From contig NZ_JACHHZ010000001.1 of the NCBI RefSeq assembly GCF_014202975.1, positions 558,001-622,000 on the forward strand: a DNA stretch of 64,000 nt, written 5' to 3'. This DNA is from Povalibacter uvarum. Lineage in GTDB: Bacteria > Pseudomonadota > Gammaproteobacteria > Steroidobacterales > Steroidobacteraceae. The position numbers and the translations under genes are program-made. A model generated the notes under the pieces. The model was given only the letters and a program-made list of their open reading frames with translations, searched no databases and was not told the DNA's origin. Positions 35,590 through 44,748 of this stretch are shown here, in pieces (the stretch's first letter is position 1; each line of letters starts with the position of its first letter).

Positions 35590-36984
35590 CTACGCCTGCG
35601 GCAGCCCAACGATCACGCGCATCTTGCCCGAACGCTCACGTTCGATGCGCTGCACGCGTGTCACATTGACTGTCATGTCCTCACCCAGCAGGGAGCGGAT
35701 GCGGTTCACCAGCGACCTTTCCGCCTCGGGCGTGAAGCCGCCCGGAGATGGCACGGCAAGCACCTCGAGCGTGTCGATCTTCGTCTGACGAACCTGGAAC
35801 TGTGCGATGCCGATCTCGTGCCGCTGCGCTTCTTCGAAGATGTACATCAGGAACTCGGCGTGGAACTTGCGACCGGACGGACTCAGGATGAAGTCGTAGG
35901 CGCGGCCGTACAGCTTGTCGATCACCTTGAGCTGGCGTCCGCAAGGACAGGGCTCCTCGGCGAACGCGGCGAAGTCACCGGTGCGATAGCGGATGAGCGG
36001 CATCGCGGTGTTGTTGAGCTCGGTGATGACCATCTCGCCCTTTTCGCCGGGCTTGCAGGGCCGCTCGCCATCGAGGATTTCGACGATCATGTTCTCGTCG
36101 CTCGTATGCAGCCGGCCTTCTGCGCACTCGTGCGCGATGGTGCCCAGTTCGCCGCAGCCGTATTCGTTGAATACGCGTGTGCGGAAAGCGGTCGCGATCG
36201 CCGCACGGTCATCGGGGGACAGGACTTCCGAAGTCGTAACCACTGCCCGCGGCTGCACCGGAGATTCGCGGCCGCTTTCGATGTACCAGCGCGCGAACTC
36301 AGCGACCATCGAAACGTAGCCGTAGAACCAGTCGGGAGAGAATTCCTTCAGGCGACGCTCGTACTCCGGAAAACTGTCGCGGCTGAAGCCGAAGGCCGAG
36401 AAGCGCTTGCGATGACAGACGAAGTCGATCAGCTGTGCCTTGGCCCGGCTCTTCGAATCGATCGCCACGCCCCAGAAGCGCGCCTGGCTGTCGCCGATGT
36501 CGATGCCGGCCCAGGAGTAGCCGCGCCAGGTGGCCGCGAGCTCCCACGCCATTGCGTATCGGGTCTTGAGCAGGGTGACCGGTTCGCCGGTCGATCCGCC
36601 GGTCGTTTTGGATACGCAGAGCGCCGGCAGGTTCGTGCTTTGCAGTTCGGCCTTCTCACTGCGAAGGTCCTGCTTGCTGAGCGTCGGGATCCGGTGCAGG
36701 TCGTCGAGGCTGGCGATCGTGCGGGGCGAGTCGGCGAGGCGGCGACCATAGGCCGGGGAGTCGCGCCGTACCGTCGGCAGCAGCGCCTGCAAGCGTTCCA
36801 GCTGGATCGCTGCAATCTTGTCCGCGGGGAGCCACTGGGTCTTGTCGAGGCGTCCGAGATAGCCGAAGACGTTCTGACCGCGTATCCAGGTGACAGGCCG
36901 GTAGATCAGGTTCCTGAAAACGAATTGGTCGACGCGCACGTTGATGGACTCTGTACCCGAAGAGCACTTCTCGAGAGTTCGCAC
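35590..36984 (-). CDS. CapK/phenylacetate-CoA-ligase-like adenylating enzyme, second copy
   Basis: This 464-aa ANL-superfamily protein shares the layout of the ligase at 30669: SKTTGGSTGEPVTLLKT (ATP loop), FNEYGCGELGTIAHEC, MVITELNNTAMPLIRYRTGD, and a C-x-C pair (PCPCGRQLKVIDKLYGRAYDF). It likely adenylates a carboxylic acid for transfer onto the polymer. The GTG start has AAGG four bases upstream; a GTG at 36939 (VRVDQF) is another option. It is the first gene of a two-gene minus-strand unit with the amidotransferase, so the two may act on the same acid. Confidence 0.85.
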   Translation of the reverse strand: MRTLEKCSSGTESINVRVDQFVFRNLIYRPVTWIRGQNVFGYLGRLDKTQWLPADKIAAIQLERLQALLPTVRRDSPAYGRRLADSPRTIASLDDLHRIPTLSKQDLRSEKAELQSTNLPALCVSKTTGGSTGEPVTLLKTRYAMAWELAATWRGYSWAGIDIGDSQARFWGVAIDSKSRAKAQLIDFVCHRKRFSAFGFSRDSFPEYERRLKEFSPDWFYGYVSMVAEFARWYIESGRESPVQPRAVVTTSEVLSPDDRAAIATAFRTRVFNEYGCGELGTIAHECAEGRLHTSDENMIVEILDGERPCKPGEKGEMVITELNNTAMPLIRYRTGDFAAFAEEPCPCGRQLKVIDKLYGRAYDFILSPSGRKFHAEFLMYIFEEAQRHEIGIAQFQVRQTKIDTLEVLAVPSPGGFTPEAERSLVNRIRSLLGEDMTVNVTRVQRIERERSGKMRVIVGLPQA

Positions 36985-37272
36985 GGGACCTTAGCGGGTC
37001 CGCGTGCCGGAGGAAGTGTTGCAAGCCGCGGAAACGCGAAAACATAGCACAATTGATCATCCGGCCCGACGTCAAAAGTGTGAGGTGCTTCCTGCACCGA
37101 CCTGGACCGAAGGGCGATTGCATCACATCGGCGCGTTGGTTCCAGAGCATGCCGCGGCAAGGCATGAGAACATTCGCCGCCGGATCGTGCATGCGACGCC
37201 TGCAAACGACGTACCTCGGTTGCGCATGGACCCGGCTCACACTTTTCTTCGAGCACCATGAGTTTTTCGTAG

Positions 37273-38253
37273 ATGGCTGACTCTGCGCCAATGACTGCTG
37301 AGATGACCGCCGGAACCGCCCGCCGGCTGACCTTCTCGATCGTCATCCTGACGTTCAACCGTGGTCACCTGCTGAAGCGGCTGCTCGATGATCTGCGCAG
37401 CTTCAGCCGGTCGGGTGCCGAGATCATCGTTGTCGACAACGCTTCGGACGAACCGGCGAGCAACTTCACGTCCGGCTACCCGGATGTCGTGACACTGCGG
37501 GCGCCCCGGAATCTCGGAGCCGCGGGGCGCAACCTCGGTTTCGATGCGGCTCGCGGCGATGTCATCGTCTGCCTCGACGACGACGTGTTCGGGCTGAGCA
37601 CCGATGCGCTGGAGCAACTCGACCGGATCTTCGCCGATGCCAAAGTGGCCGCGGTCAACTTCAAGGTGCTGGAGGAAGGCACCGGCCGAGTGGTCAACTG
37701 GGTTCATCACCGCGAAATCGAGAAATTCGCCGACGAGACGTTCGACACGTACGAGATCACCGAGGGCGCCGTCGCTTTTCGCCGCAACGTGCTGCGCGAC
37801 GTCGGCGGCTATCCCGAATCGTTCTTCCTGAGCCACGAAGGACCCGACCTGGCCTTTCGCGTCATGAACGGCGGCTGGCGTGTCATCTACAGCCCCGCGC
37901 TGAACGTCACGCACTCGTTCGCGCCGGAAGGGCGGAAGTCGTGGCGCAACTATTACTTCGATACCCGCAACACGCTCTGGCTGGCGGTGCGAAATCTTCC
38001 CGTAGGGTACGGCTCCTGGACGTTCTTCCGTCAGACGGCGGCCATGTTCTTCTACTCGATCCGCGACCGGCACTTTCGCTGGTGGTTCAAGGGCGCATGG
38101 GACGGGTTGAAGGGGTTGCCGCAGGCCGTTCGTGAGCGGCGCAAGATGTCGCGCGAGACCATGCGGCGCATCCGGGAGATCGATTCCTTCCGGCCGCCGC
38201 TTCGCTACGTGATCAGAAAGCGCCTGTCCAAATCGGGCAGCATGCGTCTGTGA
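37273..38253 (+). CDS. Glycosyltransferase family 2
   Basis: This 326-aa cytoplasmic GT-A enzyme has TFSIVILTFNRGHLLKRLL, EIIVVDNASDEP, NLGAAGRNLGFDAARGDVIVCLDDD (DxD) and a C-terminal acceptor region with EGPDLAFRVMNGGWRVIYSP. The NLGAAGRN segment resembles rhamnosyl- and galactofuranosyltransferases, though the sugar cannot be assigned. It begins a plus-strand run of genes that continues with a flippase and another GT2. The 288-base gap upstream (36985-37272) shows no clear promoter or structure. Confidence 0.88.
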   Translation: MADSAPMTAEMTAGTARRLTFSIVILTFNRGHLLKRLLDDLRSFSRSGAEIIVVDNASDEPASNFTSGYPDVVTLRAPRNLGAAGRNLGFDAARGDVIVCLDDDVFGLSTDALEQLDRIFADAKVAAVNFKVLEEGTGRVVNWVHHREIEKFADETFDTYEITEGAVAFRRNVLRDVGGYPESFFLSHEGPDLAFRVMNGGWRVIYSPALNVTHSFAPEGRKSWRNYYFDTRNTLWLAVRNLPVGYGSWTFFRQTAAMFFYSIRDRHFRWWFKGAWDGLKGLPQAVRERRKMSRETMRRIREIDSFRPPLRYVIRKRLSKSGSMRL

Positions 38254-38276
38254 ATCCAACACGGTGTCCGATCTGA

Positions 38277-39779
38277 ATGACTGACGAGAGCAGGAGTCCC
38301 CCGCGGTCCGGCGAGTTGCGCTTCCTCGCGAAGCACTCCGTGGTCTACGGCATCGGCAACATGCTTTCGCGCATCGTCGCGTTCCTCATGCTGCCGCTGT
38401 ACACGTCGCAGCTCACGCCGTTCGACTACGGCGTGCTCGAGATCATCGACACGTCGATCAACATGGTGGGGCTCGTCGCCGGCCTGGGCGTTGCCGGCGC
38501 GATGACGCGGTTCTATTTCGAGTACACGGAGCGGACGGATCAGGACCGGGTCATCAGCACCATCTACATCCTGGTTACCGTCACCGGTGCACTGATCATC
38601 GGCGTCTGCGCGCTTGGAAGTACGTTCCTCGCGGAAGCGTTGTTCGACAGTCCGCAGTTCGCTTCGTATTTCCATGTGGCATTCGCGTCCCTGCTGATCG
38701 GACTGATCGTCGACCTGGGCCAGGTCTACCTGCGCATCCAGCAGCGATCGATGATCTACGTCGGCATCTCGCTGACCAACCTGCTGCTCAGCGTCAGCCT
38801 GAACATCTATTTCGTGCTCTTCGCCAAGGAAGGCGTCTTCGGCATCCTGCTCGCGAGCCTGATCACGAAGATCGTCATCGCGGTGCCGTTGACCGTGGCC
38901 ATCCTCCGCAAAGTCGGAATGGCGTTCTCAAAGGCGCTTGCGGGCGACATGTACCGGTTCTCCCTGCCGCTGATCCCGTCGGAGCTTGCCAGCACCGCGA
39001 TCGCGTACTCGGACCGGTACTTCATCAATCACATGCTGTCGACGGCCGATGCCGGCATCTACGGCCTTGCCCAGAAGCTTGGCACGGTCGTGCATACGCT
39101 GGTGACCGCGCCGTTCCTGCTGACCTATCTGCCGCGGCGTTTCGAGATCGCCAAACAGGACGACGCGCCCCGGACCCTGGCCCGGGTGTTCGACTACCAC
39201 ATGCTGCTGCTCGTGATCGTGACGATGGGGCTGGCGTTCTACGCGCGTGAAGTCCTCATGATCATGACGACGCCGGCGTACTACCCGGCCGCGCAGTACA
39301 TCCCGGTCATCGGGCTGTCCATGATCGTCCTGGCGATGAAATATCACTTCCAGTTCGGGATCCTGTACTCCAAGCAGACGAAATACATGGCGCACGTGAA
39401 CATCACCTCGGCGGTGGCGCACGTGACGCTCAATGCGGCACTGATCCCGCTGCTGGGTCTCTGGGGCGCCCTCGCGGCTTCCCTGGCGGCGTATACCTGC
39501 AACACGGTGCTGTCGCTGAAGAAGGCGCAGCCGCTTTTTGCGATCCGCTATGACTTTGGTCGCTTGCTGAAGCTGCTGGTTCTGGCCATCCTCTTTGCCG
39601 GCGCGGGAGCGATGGTGCAGCTCGGGGTCGTCGCCGGGATCGTCGTGAAAGCGATCCTCTTCGTGGCGTTCATCGGCGCTTTGCTGGCCACCGGGGTGGT
39701 GACGCCCCAGGAACGGCAACTCGTCGTCGAGCAGGTGGGCTCGCTCCGCGCACGAATCAGCCGCAGGGGAGCCCAGTGA
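38277..39779 (+). CDS. Wzx-type polysaccharide flippase
   Basis: This 500-aa membrane protein of the MOP/polysaccharide-transport family has about 12-14 helices. It begins FLAKHSVVYGIGNMLSRIVAFLMLPLYTSQLTPFDYGVLEIIDTS, the usual Wzx opening. The mid-protein segment PLIPSELASTAIAYSDRYFINHMLSTADAGIYGLAQKLG is a family hallmark. It flips the undecaprenyl-linked repeat unit to the periplasm for the polymerase. It is the only Wzx candidate in the window. It lies 23 bases after the GT2 gene and ten before the next. Confidence 0.92.
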   Translation: MTDESRSPPRSGELRFLAKHSVVYGIGNMLSRIVAFLMLPLYTSQLTPFDYGVLEIIDTSINMVGLVAGLGVAGAMTRFYFEYTERTDQDRVISTIYILVTVTGALIIGVCALGSTFLAEALFDSPQFASYFHVAFASLLIGLIVDLGQVYLRIQQRSMIYVGISLTNLLLSVSLNIYFVLFAKEGVFGILLASLITKIVIAVPLTVAILRKVGMAFSKALAGDMYRFSLPLIPSELASTAIAYSDRYFINHMLSTADAGIYGLAQKLGTVVHTLVTAPFLLTYLPRRFEIAKQDDAPRTLARVFDYHMLLLVIVTMGLAFYAREVLMIMTTPAYYPAAQYIPVIGLSMIVLAMKYHFQFGILYSKQTKYMAHVNITSAVAHVTLNAALIPLLGLWGALAASLAAYTCNTVLSLKKAQPLFAIRYDFGRLLKLLVLAILFAGAGAMVQLGVVAGIVVKAILFVAFIGALLATGVVTPQERQLVVEQVGSLRARISRRGAQ

Positions 39780-39789
39780 GGATGTCGGT

Positions 39790-40728
39790 GTGACCGCGCT
39801 CGTTTCCGTCATCGTCGCTGCGTACAACGCAGCGGATCTCATTGGGGAGACGCTCGAGAGCATCCAGAGCCAGAGCTATTCCGACATCGAGATCATCGTC
39901 GTCGACGACGGCTCGGGCGACTCGACCCGCGAGGTCGTGAGGCGGTTCGACGGGGTGACCCTGATCGAGTCGACGAACAGCGGCGGGCCATCGGTTCCCC
40001 GCAACATCGGAGCACGGCATGCGCGGGGCGACTATCTCGCCTTCTTCGACGCCGACGATCTGATGACGACCGACCACATCAGGATGCTCGTGGAGTTCCT
40101 GGAGTCCCATGCGTCAGCGCAGCTGGCGATCTGCAACTACCGGAACTTCACGGAGCAGGGGCCGTATCCGCGGACGCATTTCGATACATGCACGAATCTG
40201 CGGCGGGTTCTGGCGAAGCTCGACAGTAATCTGCTGACGGGCTCACAGGCGCGGGACGCGTTGTTGATCGAGAATTTCGGCTGTACGTGCGCATCCATGT
40301 TCCGGCGCGCCGCGTTCGAGGCGTCGGGTGGGTTCGACGCCGGGCTGCACGTGGGCGAAGACTACGACCTGATCTATCGGGTAGCGGGAATGGGAGACGT
40401 CGGGGTCGTACCGTACGTGGGCTTCGACAGGCGTCTACATGGCAATAACGTATCGAACCGCGTGGAATACAATCTGCGGCAGAAGCTAAGGACGCGACAG
40501 AAGATCCTGGCGGGGGAGCCGGACGCCGCTCGGCAGCGTTCTCTGCGGCACATCATCGGCCGATTGCACGCCGATCTGTTTCAGCATCTCTCGCGACGCT
40601 CGCCGCGCGAGGCATTGATGCATCTGTGGCATGCGGCCAGCTCCGGTGCCGGCGTCGTGAACATTCAGACGCTCAAGGGACTGGCGAAAGTGGCGATCGG
40701 ATCGTCGGAGCGCCTGCTGCGCGGTTGA
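39790..40728 (+). CDS. Glycosyltransferase family 2
   Basis: This 312-aa GT-A enzyme opens with ALVSVIVAAYNAADLIGETLESIQSQSY, then IIVVDDGSGDSTREVV and the DxD motif in FFDADDLMTTDH. GSQARDALLIENFGCTCASMFRRAAFEASGGFDAGLHVGEDYDLIYR is the usual acceptor-side block. It starts with GTG ten bases after the flippase stop and is presumably cotranscribed with it. Substrate unknown. Confidence 0.88.
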   Translation: MTALVSVIVAAYNAADLIGETLESIQSQSYSDIEIIVVDDGSGDSTREVVRRFDGVTLIESTNSGGPSVPRNIGARHARGDYLAFFDADDLMTTDHIRMLVEFLESHASAQLAICNYRNFTEQGPYPRTHFDTCTNLRRVLAKLDSNLLTGSQARDALLIENFGCTCASMFRRAAFEASGGFDAGLHVGEDYDLIYRVAGMGDVGVVPYVGFDRRLHGNNVSNRVEYNLRQKLRTRQKILAGEPDAARQRSLRHIIGRLHADLFQHLSRRSPREALMHLWHAASSGAGVVNIQTLKGLAKVAIGSSERLLRG

Positions 40729-40819
40729 CGTTCCGGATCGGCGGTTGTGTTCGATCAGTCAGCGAAGGAAGAAGTGCTAGTGGCGAGGGACGCCCCGAGA
40801 ATGCCCGGAGAGTGCCCGA

Positions 40820-42442
40820 ATGAGTTCCACTGCTACCCGCAGTGAGTGGCAGCGATGGATGCTGGTGCTGACACCGATCGCAATCGTCGTGGTCGGTCTC
40901 GCGCTGGCGTACCGCCCGCAATACCTGAGCGTCGATGTCGCGCAGTACGTCGATACTGCGCGCAACGTGATCGAAGGCAGGGGTTACTCCACGACGCTCA
41001 TCTATTACGAAGAGCAGATGACTTCGGGCGTATCTCCCGCGCCCCAGACCGTCTGGCCGCCTGTGTTCCCGCTGATGATCGCTCTGCTTCTGGCTATGGG
41101 CGTGCCGACGCTGTACGCGCCGTTCATCGTAGCCGTCCTGAGTCACGCCGCGAGTTGTGTGGCTCTCTATGTGCTCATGCGCCGGCTTCGTGTGGTCCCG
41201 GCCATCGCAATCGGCGCGACTCTCGCCTGGACCGTGGCGGTGCTGCCGAACGTACTCGTGCTGCGCGGACTGTCGGAGTCGACTTACGCGCTCTTCACAC
41301 TGCTCACGCTGCTCGTGCTTGCGCCCCATGATCGCGAGCTTTCGCGCAGGGACTGCTTTCTCGCGGGCGTCTTCGCCATCGCGACGTTTCTGGTCCGGTA
41401 CGCGGGGATAGCCGTCGTCGGCGGGCTCGGTGTCGTGATGGCGGCGCGATGGGTGGCGCGGCCGCGATGGAGCACGTTCTGGGATGCAGTCGTGGCGATG
41501 GCCGTCCCGGTGCTGATCATGGCGGCAACGTTCATTCGCAATCTGATGCTGGCGGGAACGCTGTCCGGCGGGCCTTCGGTCGAATACGGCAGCACCGGCA
41601 TGGAAGTCGCGCGCAGTCTCATCTGGAGCACGCTGCAGACCCTTGGCTTCTACGGCTCGACGGGCGGGTTCCTGGTCCTTCTGCTTCTCGCGGTGGCGAG
41701 TTGGTTCACCTGGGAGTTCCTGGCCGCGCGCAAGGGGCGGGTACACACCACCGAACTGTCCGGCGCGAACTACGTGCCGCTTGCCGTTGCTGCGTCATCG
41801 ATCGTCTTCAGTGTCGCGCTGCTTGCCTTGCTCGGCTACCAGCGCACGCCCGCGATGATCAATTCGCGATACATGCTGCCGCTGCTGCCGCTCGTGATCG
41901 CAATCGTTGCGTACGTGTTCTCCGGCATCCTGTCTGCCCGGCCCGACGAACCGGTGCGCAGGATGCGCACGCTGTCGGCAGCGGGCGTGATTCTGGTGGG
42001 ATTTCTGGCCGTGCAGGTCCACGCGGGTGTCTACTGGAGCGACTGGTTCCGGCGGGAAAGCCAACTCGGTGCCGTGATGGCCGCGCTCAACCAGCGCTAC
42101 GAGGACCGATCCGTTCGCGACTGGCTGCTCGAGCATTCCTCCGGCGATGATGCTCTGCTGTCCGACGGCGGCCAGCTGCTCGGCTTGCTCATCGATCGCA
42201 CGACGATCGGCCTCGCCGACCGGGAATGGACCACGCGCACATGGACCGAGGCGGAAGTGCACAGCCTCGCCCAGCGATTCAAGGTGAAGTTCGTGCTGTT
42301 TTTCCCGGAGTCCTTCGATCCGACCGCCGAATCGAACGAACATCGCGTCTTCTTCAGGGAGCTGGCCGCCGGGACGCGACCGGACTGGCTGGCCCTGGAA
42401 GTGGATACGCCTTTGCTGAAGATTTATCAGGCCCGGGACTGA
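40820..42442 (+). CDS. Polytopic GT-C fold (family 39-like) glycosyltransferase
   Basis: This 540-aa protein has about eleven membrane segments. The first loop has the GT39-like pattern VDVAQYVDTARNVIEGRGYST, with an acidic residue after the first helix, then PQTVWPPVFPLMIALL. A ~140-residue soluble C-terminal part follows (WLLEHSSGDDALLSDGGQLLGLLIDRTTIG, YFVLFF-like strands). It probably transfers a polyprenyl-phosphate-linked sugar outside the membrane. The next gene encodes a polyprenyl-phosphate glycosyltransferase that could supply that donor. It resembles the GT-C protein at 24037 in plan only. Confidence 0.75.
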   Translation: MSSTATRSEWQRWMLVLTPIAIVVVGLALAYRPQYLSVDVAQYVDTARNVIEGRGYSTTLIYYEEQMTSGVSPAPQTVWPPVFPLMIALLLAMGVPTLYAPFIVAVLSHAASCVALYVLMRRLRVVPAIAIGATLAWTVAVLPNVLVLRGLSESTYALFTLLTLLVLAPHDRELSRRDCFLAGVFAIATFLVRYAGIAVVGGLGVVMAARWVARPRWSTFWDAVVAMAVPVLIMAATFIRNLMLAGTLSGGPSVEYGSTGMEVARSLIWSTLQTLGFYGSTGGFLVLLLLAVASWFTWEFLAARKGRVHTTELSGANYVPLAVAASSIVFSVALLALLGYQRTPAMINSRYMLPLLPLVIAIVAYVFSGILSARPDEPVRRMRTLSAAGVILVGFLAVQVHAGVYWSDWFRRESQLGAVMAALNQRYEDRSVRDWLLEHSSGDDALLSDGGQLLGLLIDRTTIGLADREWTTRTWTEAEVHSLAQRFKVKFVLFFPESFDPTAESNEHRVFFRELAAGTRPDWLALEVDTPLLKIYQARD

Positions 42443-42560
42443 AGAGCGCGGTGGGTGCGGTTGTCGGCAGCCTTTACAGCCGATTGCCGCAATGTCTCAT
42501 CGCGCCCTCCGCGGCGCCCGTCTGGCTACAATAGAAAAGAACTAACGGATAACGCTCGAC

Positions 42561-43613
42561 ATGAAATCGACTCAGGACAGACCGCTGGTGACCATCATTC
42601 TGCCCGCCTACAACGAGGCGGCAGTGCTGGAAGAGAACGTGGGCGTCATCGAGCAGTATCTGCGCACGCTCGAGTCGCGCTATCGCTTCGAGATCGTCAT
42701 CGTCAACGACGGCAGCCGCGACGGCACCGCCGAGATCGCCGAGCGCCTCGAATCGAGTTTCTCCAATCTTCGCGTCCTGCATCACCCGACCAACTTCGGA
42801 CTCGGCCAGGCGTTCAAGACGGGATTCGGCGAGTCGCGAGGCGACTACGTCGTGACGATGGATGTGGATCTGAGCTATGCGCCCGATCACATCGGACTGA
42901 TGCTCGACAAGATCGTGAAGACGCGCGCGAAGCTCGTGCTGGCGTCGCCTTACATGGAAGGAGGGCAGCTCACGAACGTGCCGGCCAAGCGCAAATTCTT
43001 CAGCATCTGGGGCAACCGTTTCCTGCGCGCTTTCGCCCGCGGAAACGCATCGACCATCACGTGCATGGTCCGTGCGTACGATGGTCCGTTCATTCGCGCG
43101 CTGTCGCTGCGCTCTCTCGGCATGGATGTGATGCCCGAGACGGTCTACAAGACCATGGTCCTGCGCGGCCTCATTCTCGAGGTGCCGGCGCATCTCGACT
43201 GGACCCGCCAGATCGCGGCCGGTCCCCAGCGCCAGTCGAGCATGCGCATCCTGCGGCACATCTTCTCGACGATCCTTTCGGGGTTCCTGTTCCGGCCCTT
43301 CATGTTCCTGGTGGTGCCGGGCCTCGTGATGCTGGCGTTCTCGATGTGGGTAAACATCTGGATGATCGTGCACTTCTTCGAGGCGTACCTGAGCCCGGAT
43401 GCAGCCCAGGCCGCGGATCGCATCTCAGCGGCCGTATCCATGGCCTACCAGCGGTATCCGCACACGTTCCTCGTCGGCCTGCTGTCGCTGATGGTCTCCA
43501 TCCAGCTGATCGGGCTGGGTGCCATCGCCCTCCAGGCGAAGAACTACTTCGAGGAGCTGTTCCACCAGGGATCAGTGCTCAGACGCCGCGTCGACCAGCT
43601 CGAACGGGATTAA
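42561..43613 (+). CDS. Polyprenyl-phosphate glycosyltransferase (DPM1-like GT2)
   Basis: This 350-aa GT2 enzyme has PLVTIILPAYNEAAVLEENVGVIEQYL, EIVIVNDGSRDGTAEIAERL, the DxD-like MDVDLSYAPDH, and two C-terminal membrane helices (~245-270 and ~300-325). It is of the dolichol-phosphate-mannose-synthase type that loads a sugar on polyprenyl phosphate. A TACAAT -10-like hexamer lies 31-36 bases before the ATG, so it may have its own promoter. It stands between a GT-C gene and sugar-nucleotide genes. Confidence 0.87.
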   Translation: MKSTQDRPLVTIILPAYNEAAVLEENVGVIEQYLRTLESRYRFEIVIVNDGSRDGTAEIAERLESSFSNLRVLHHPTNFGLGQAFKTGFGESRGDYVVTMDVDLSYAPDHIGLMLDKIVKTRAKLVLASPYMEGGQLTNVPAKRKFFSIWGNRFLRAFARGNASTITCMVRAYDGPFIRALSLRSLGMDVMPETVYKTMVLRGLILEVPAHLDWTRQIAAGPQRQSSMRILRHIFSTILSGFLFRPFMFLVVPGLVMLAFSMWVNIWMIVHFFEAYLSPDAAQAADRISAAVSMAYQRYPHTFLVGLLSLMVSIQLIGLGAIALQAKNYFEELFHQGSVLRRRVDQLERD

Positions 43614-43665
43614 GTCGAACGGTCAGGTGTGACGAATTGCCCGTTCTCGGGGCCATTCGTTCGCC

Positions 43666-43671
43666 TATAAT
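43666..43671 (+). promoter_or_regulatory. Perfect -10 element before the epimerase operon
   Basis: TATAAT at 43666-43671 lies 57 bases before the epimerase ATG. The hexamer 17 bases upstream (GTTCTC) is a poor -35. The 115-base gap after the preceding gene and the new transcription-like start suggest a promoter for the 43.7-53.5 kb run of genes. Confidence 0.5.
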
Positions 43672-43728
43672 TTCCGGGCAAATTCATAGGATTGCCTCCG
43701 TCGAGGCACTGTCGATATTCCTTACGAG

Positions 43729-44742
43729 GTGTCGTTCATGACCCGCTCCAGCGGACGTTTCGTGGTGACCGGCGTGGCCGGCTTTCTGGGCTCGAACCTG
43801 CTGGAGCGCATGCTGCGTGACGGCCACGAGGTCATCGGCATCGACAACCTGTCGATGGGCCGGCTCGAGAACATCGCCGCGTTCGAAGGGAACCCGAAGT
43901 TCCGCTTCCTGAAGCGCGATGTGATCCACGCGGAGACTTTTGCGGACCTGGACGGCCAGTTCGACGCGATCGTCCATCTGGCGGCGTTCAAGATCCCGCG
44001 TTATGGCAAGGCGATCGATACGCTGAAGATCAACTACCAGGGCACCGAACAGGCCCTCGAGTTCGCGCGCAACCGGAACATCAAGGCGGTGCTCGCATCG
44101 ACCTCGGACGTGTACGGTCGCAACCCGAATCTGCCGTTCGCGGAAGAGGGCACCGACTCGGTCATTGGTTCCTCGAAGTCCCCGCGCTGGGCCTACGCCG
44201 TTTCCAAGCTGTTCGACGAGCATCTCGGCCTGGCCTACGCCGACGCGTACGGATTCCCCGTGACGGCGTTGCGCTTCTTCGGCTCGTACGGCCCGAACCA
44301 GAACACGACGTGGTGGGGCGGCCCCCAGTCGGTGTTCATCGATTGCGTGCTGACCGGCAAGCCCATCCCGATTCACGGCGACGGCATGCAGACGCGCAGC
44401 TTCACGTATGTGTCCGACACGGTTGAAGGCATCTACCAGGCCACGATCCGCCCCGAAGCGAACGGCGAGATCATCAACATCGGCAACAACAAGGAAATCA
44501 CGATCCTCGAGCTCGCCAAGCTGATCAAGCGGCTGAGCAACACGCCGGGCGAGCTGAATATCCAGTTCACGCCGTATGAGTCCTTCAATGGCAAGAAGTA
44601 CGAAGACGTGATGCGCCGGGTACCCGACATCCGTCTGTGCGAGAAACTGCTGGGCGTGCGCGCGAAGGTCGACGTCGAAGAAGGCATGGCTCGCGCCATC
44701 GAATGGCAGCGCGCGTTCATGGCGAAGCAGAAAGCAGGCTGA
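43729..44742 (+). CDS. NAD-dependent epimerase/dehydratase (extended SDR)
   Basis: This 337-aa extended short-chain dehydrogenase acts on a nucleotide sugar. The NAD site is VTGVAGFLGSNLLE (TGxxGxxG). The catalytic pair is YAVSK with the upstream Ser/Thr in STSDVYG. Other features are IDNLSMGRLENI, RFFGSYGPNQ, and the substrate-side EIINIGNNKEITILELA. It resembles UDP-glucose/UDP-glucuronate 4-epimerases, but exact substrate is not readable. It begins a closely packed run with the FAD oxidoreductase (6 bases later) and WecB. Confidence 0.9.
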   Translation: MSFMTRSSGRFVVTGVAGFLGSNLLERMLRDGHEVIGIDNLSMGRLENIAAFEGNPKFRFLKRDVIHAETFADLDGQFDAIVHLAAFKIPRYGKAIDTLKINYQGTEQALEFARNRNIKAVLASTSDVYGRNPNLPFAEEGTDSVIGSSKSPRWAYAVSKLFDEHLGLAYADAYGFPVTALRFFGSYGPNQNTTWWGGPQSVFIDCVLTGKPIPIHGDGMQTRSFTYVSDTVEGIYQATIRPEANGEIINIGNNKEITILELAKLIKRLSNTPGELNIQFTPYESFNGKKYEDVMRRVPDIRLCEKLLGVRAKVDVEEGMARAIEWQRAFMAKQKAG

Positions 44743-44748
44743 CGACTC

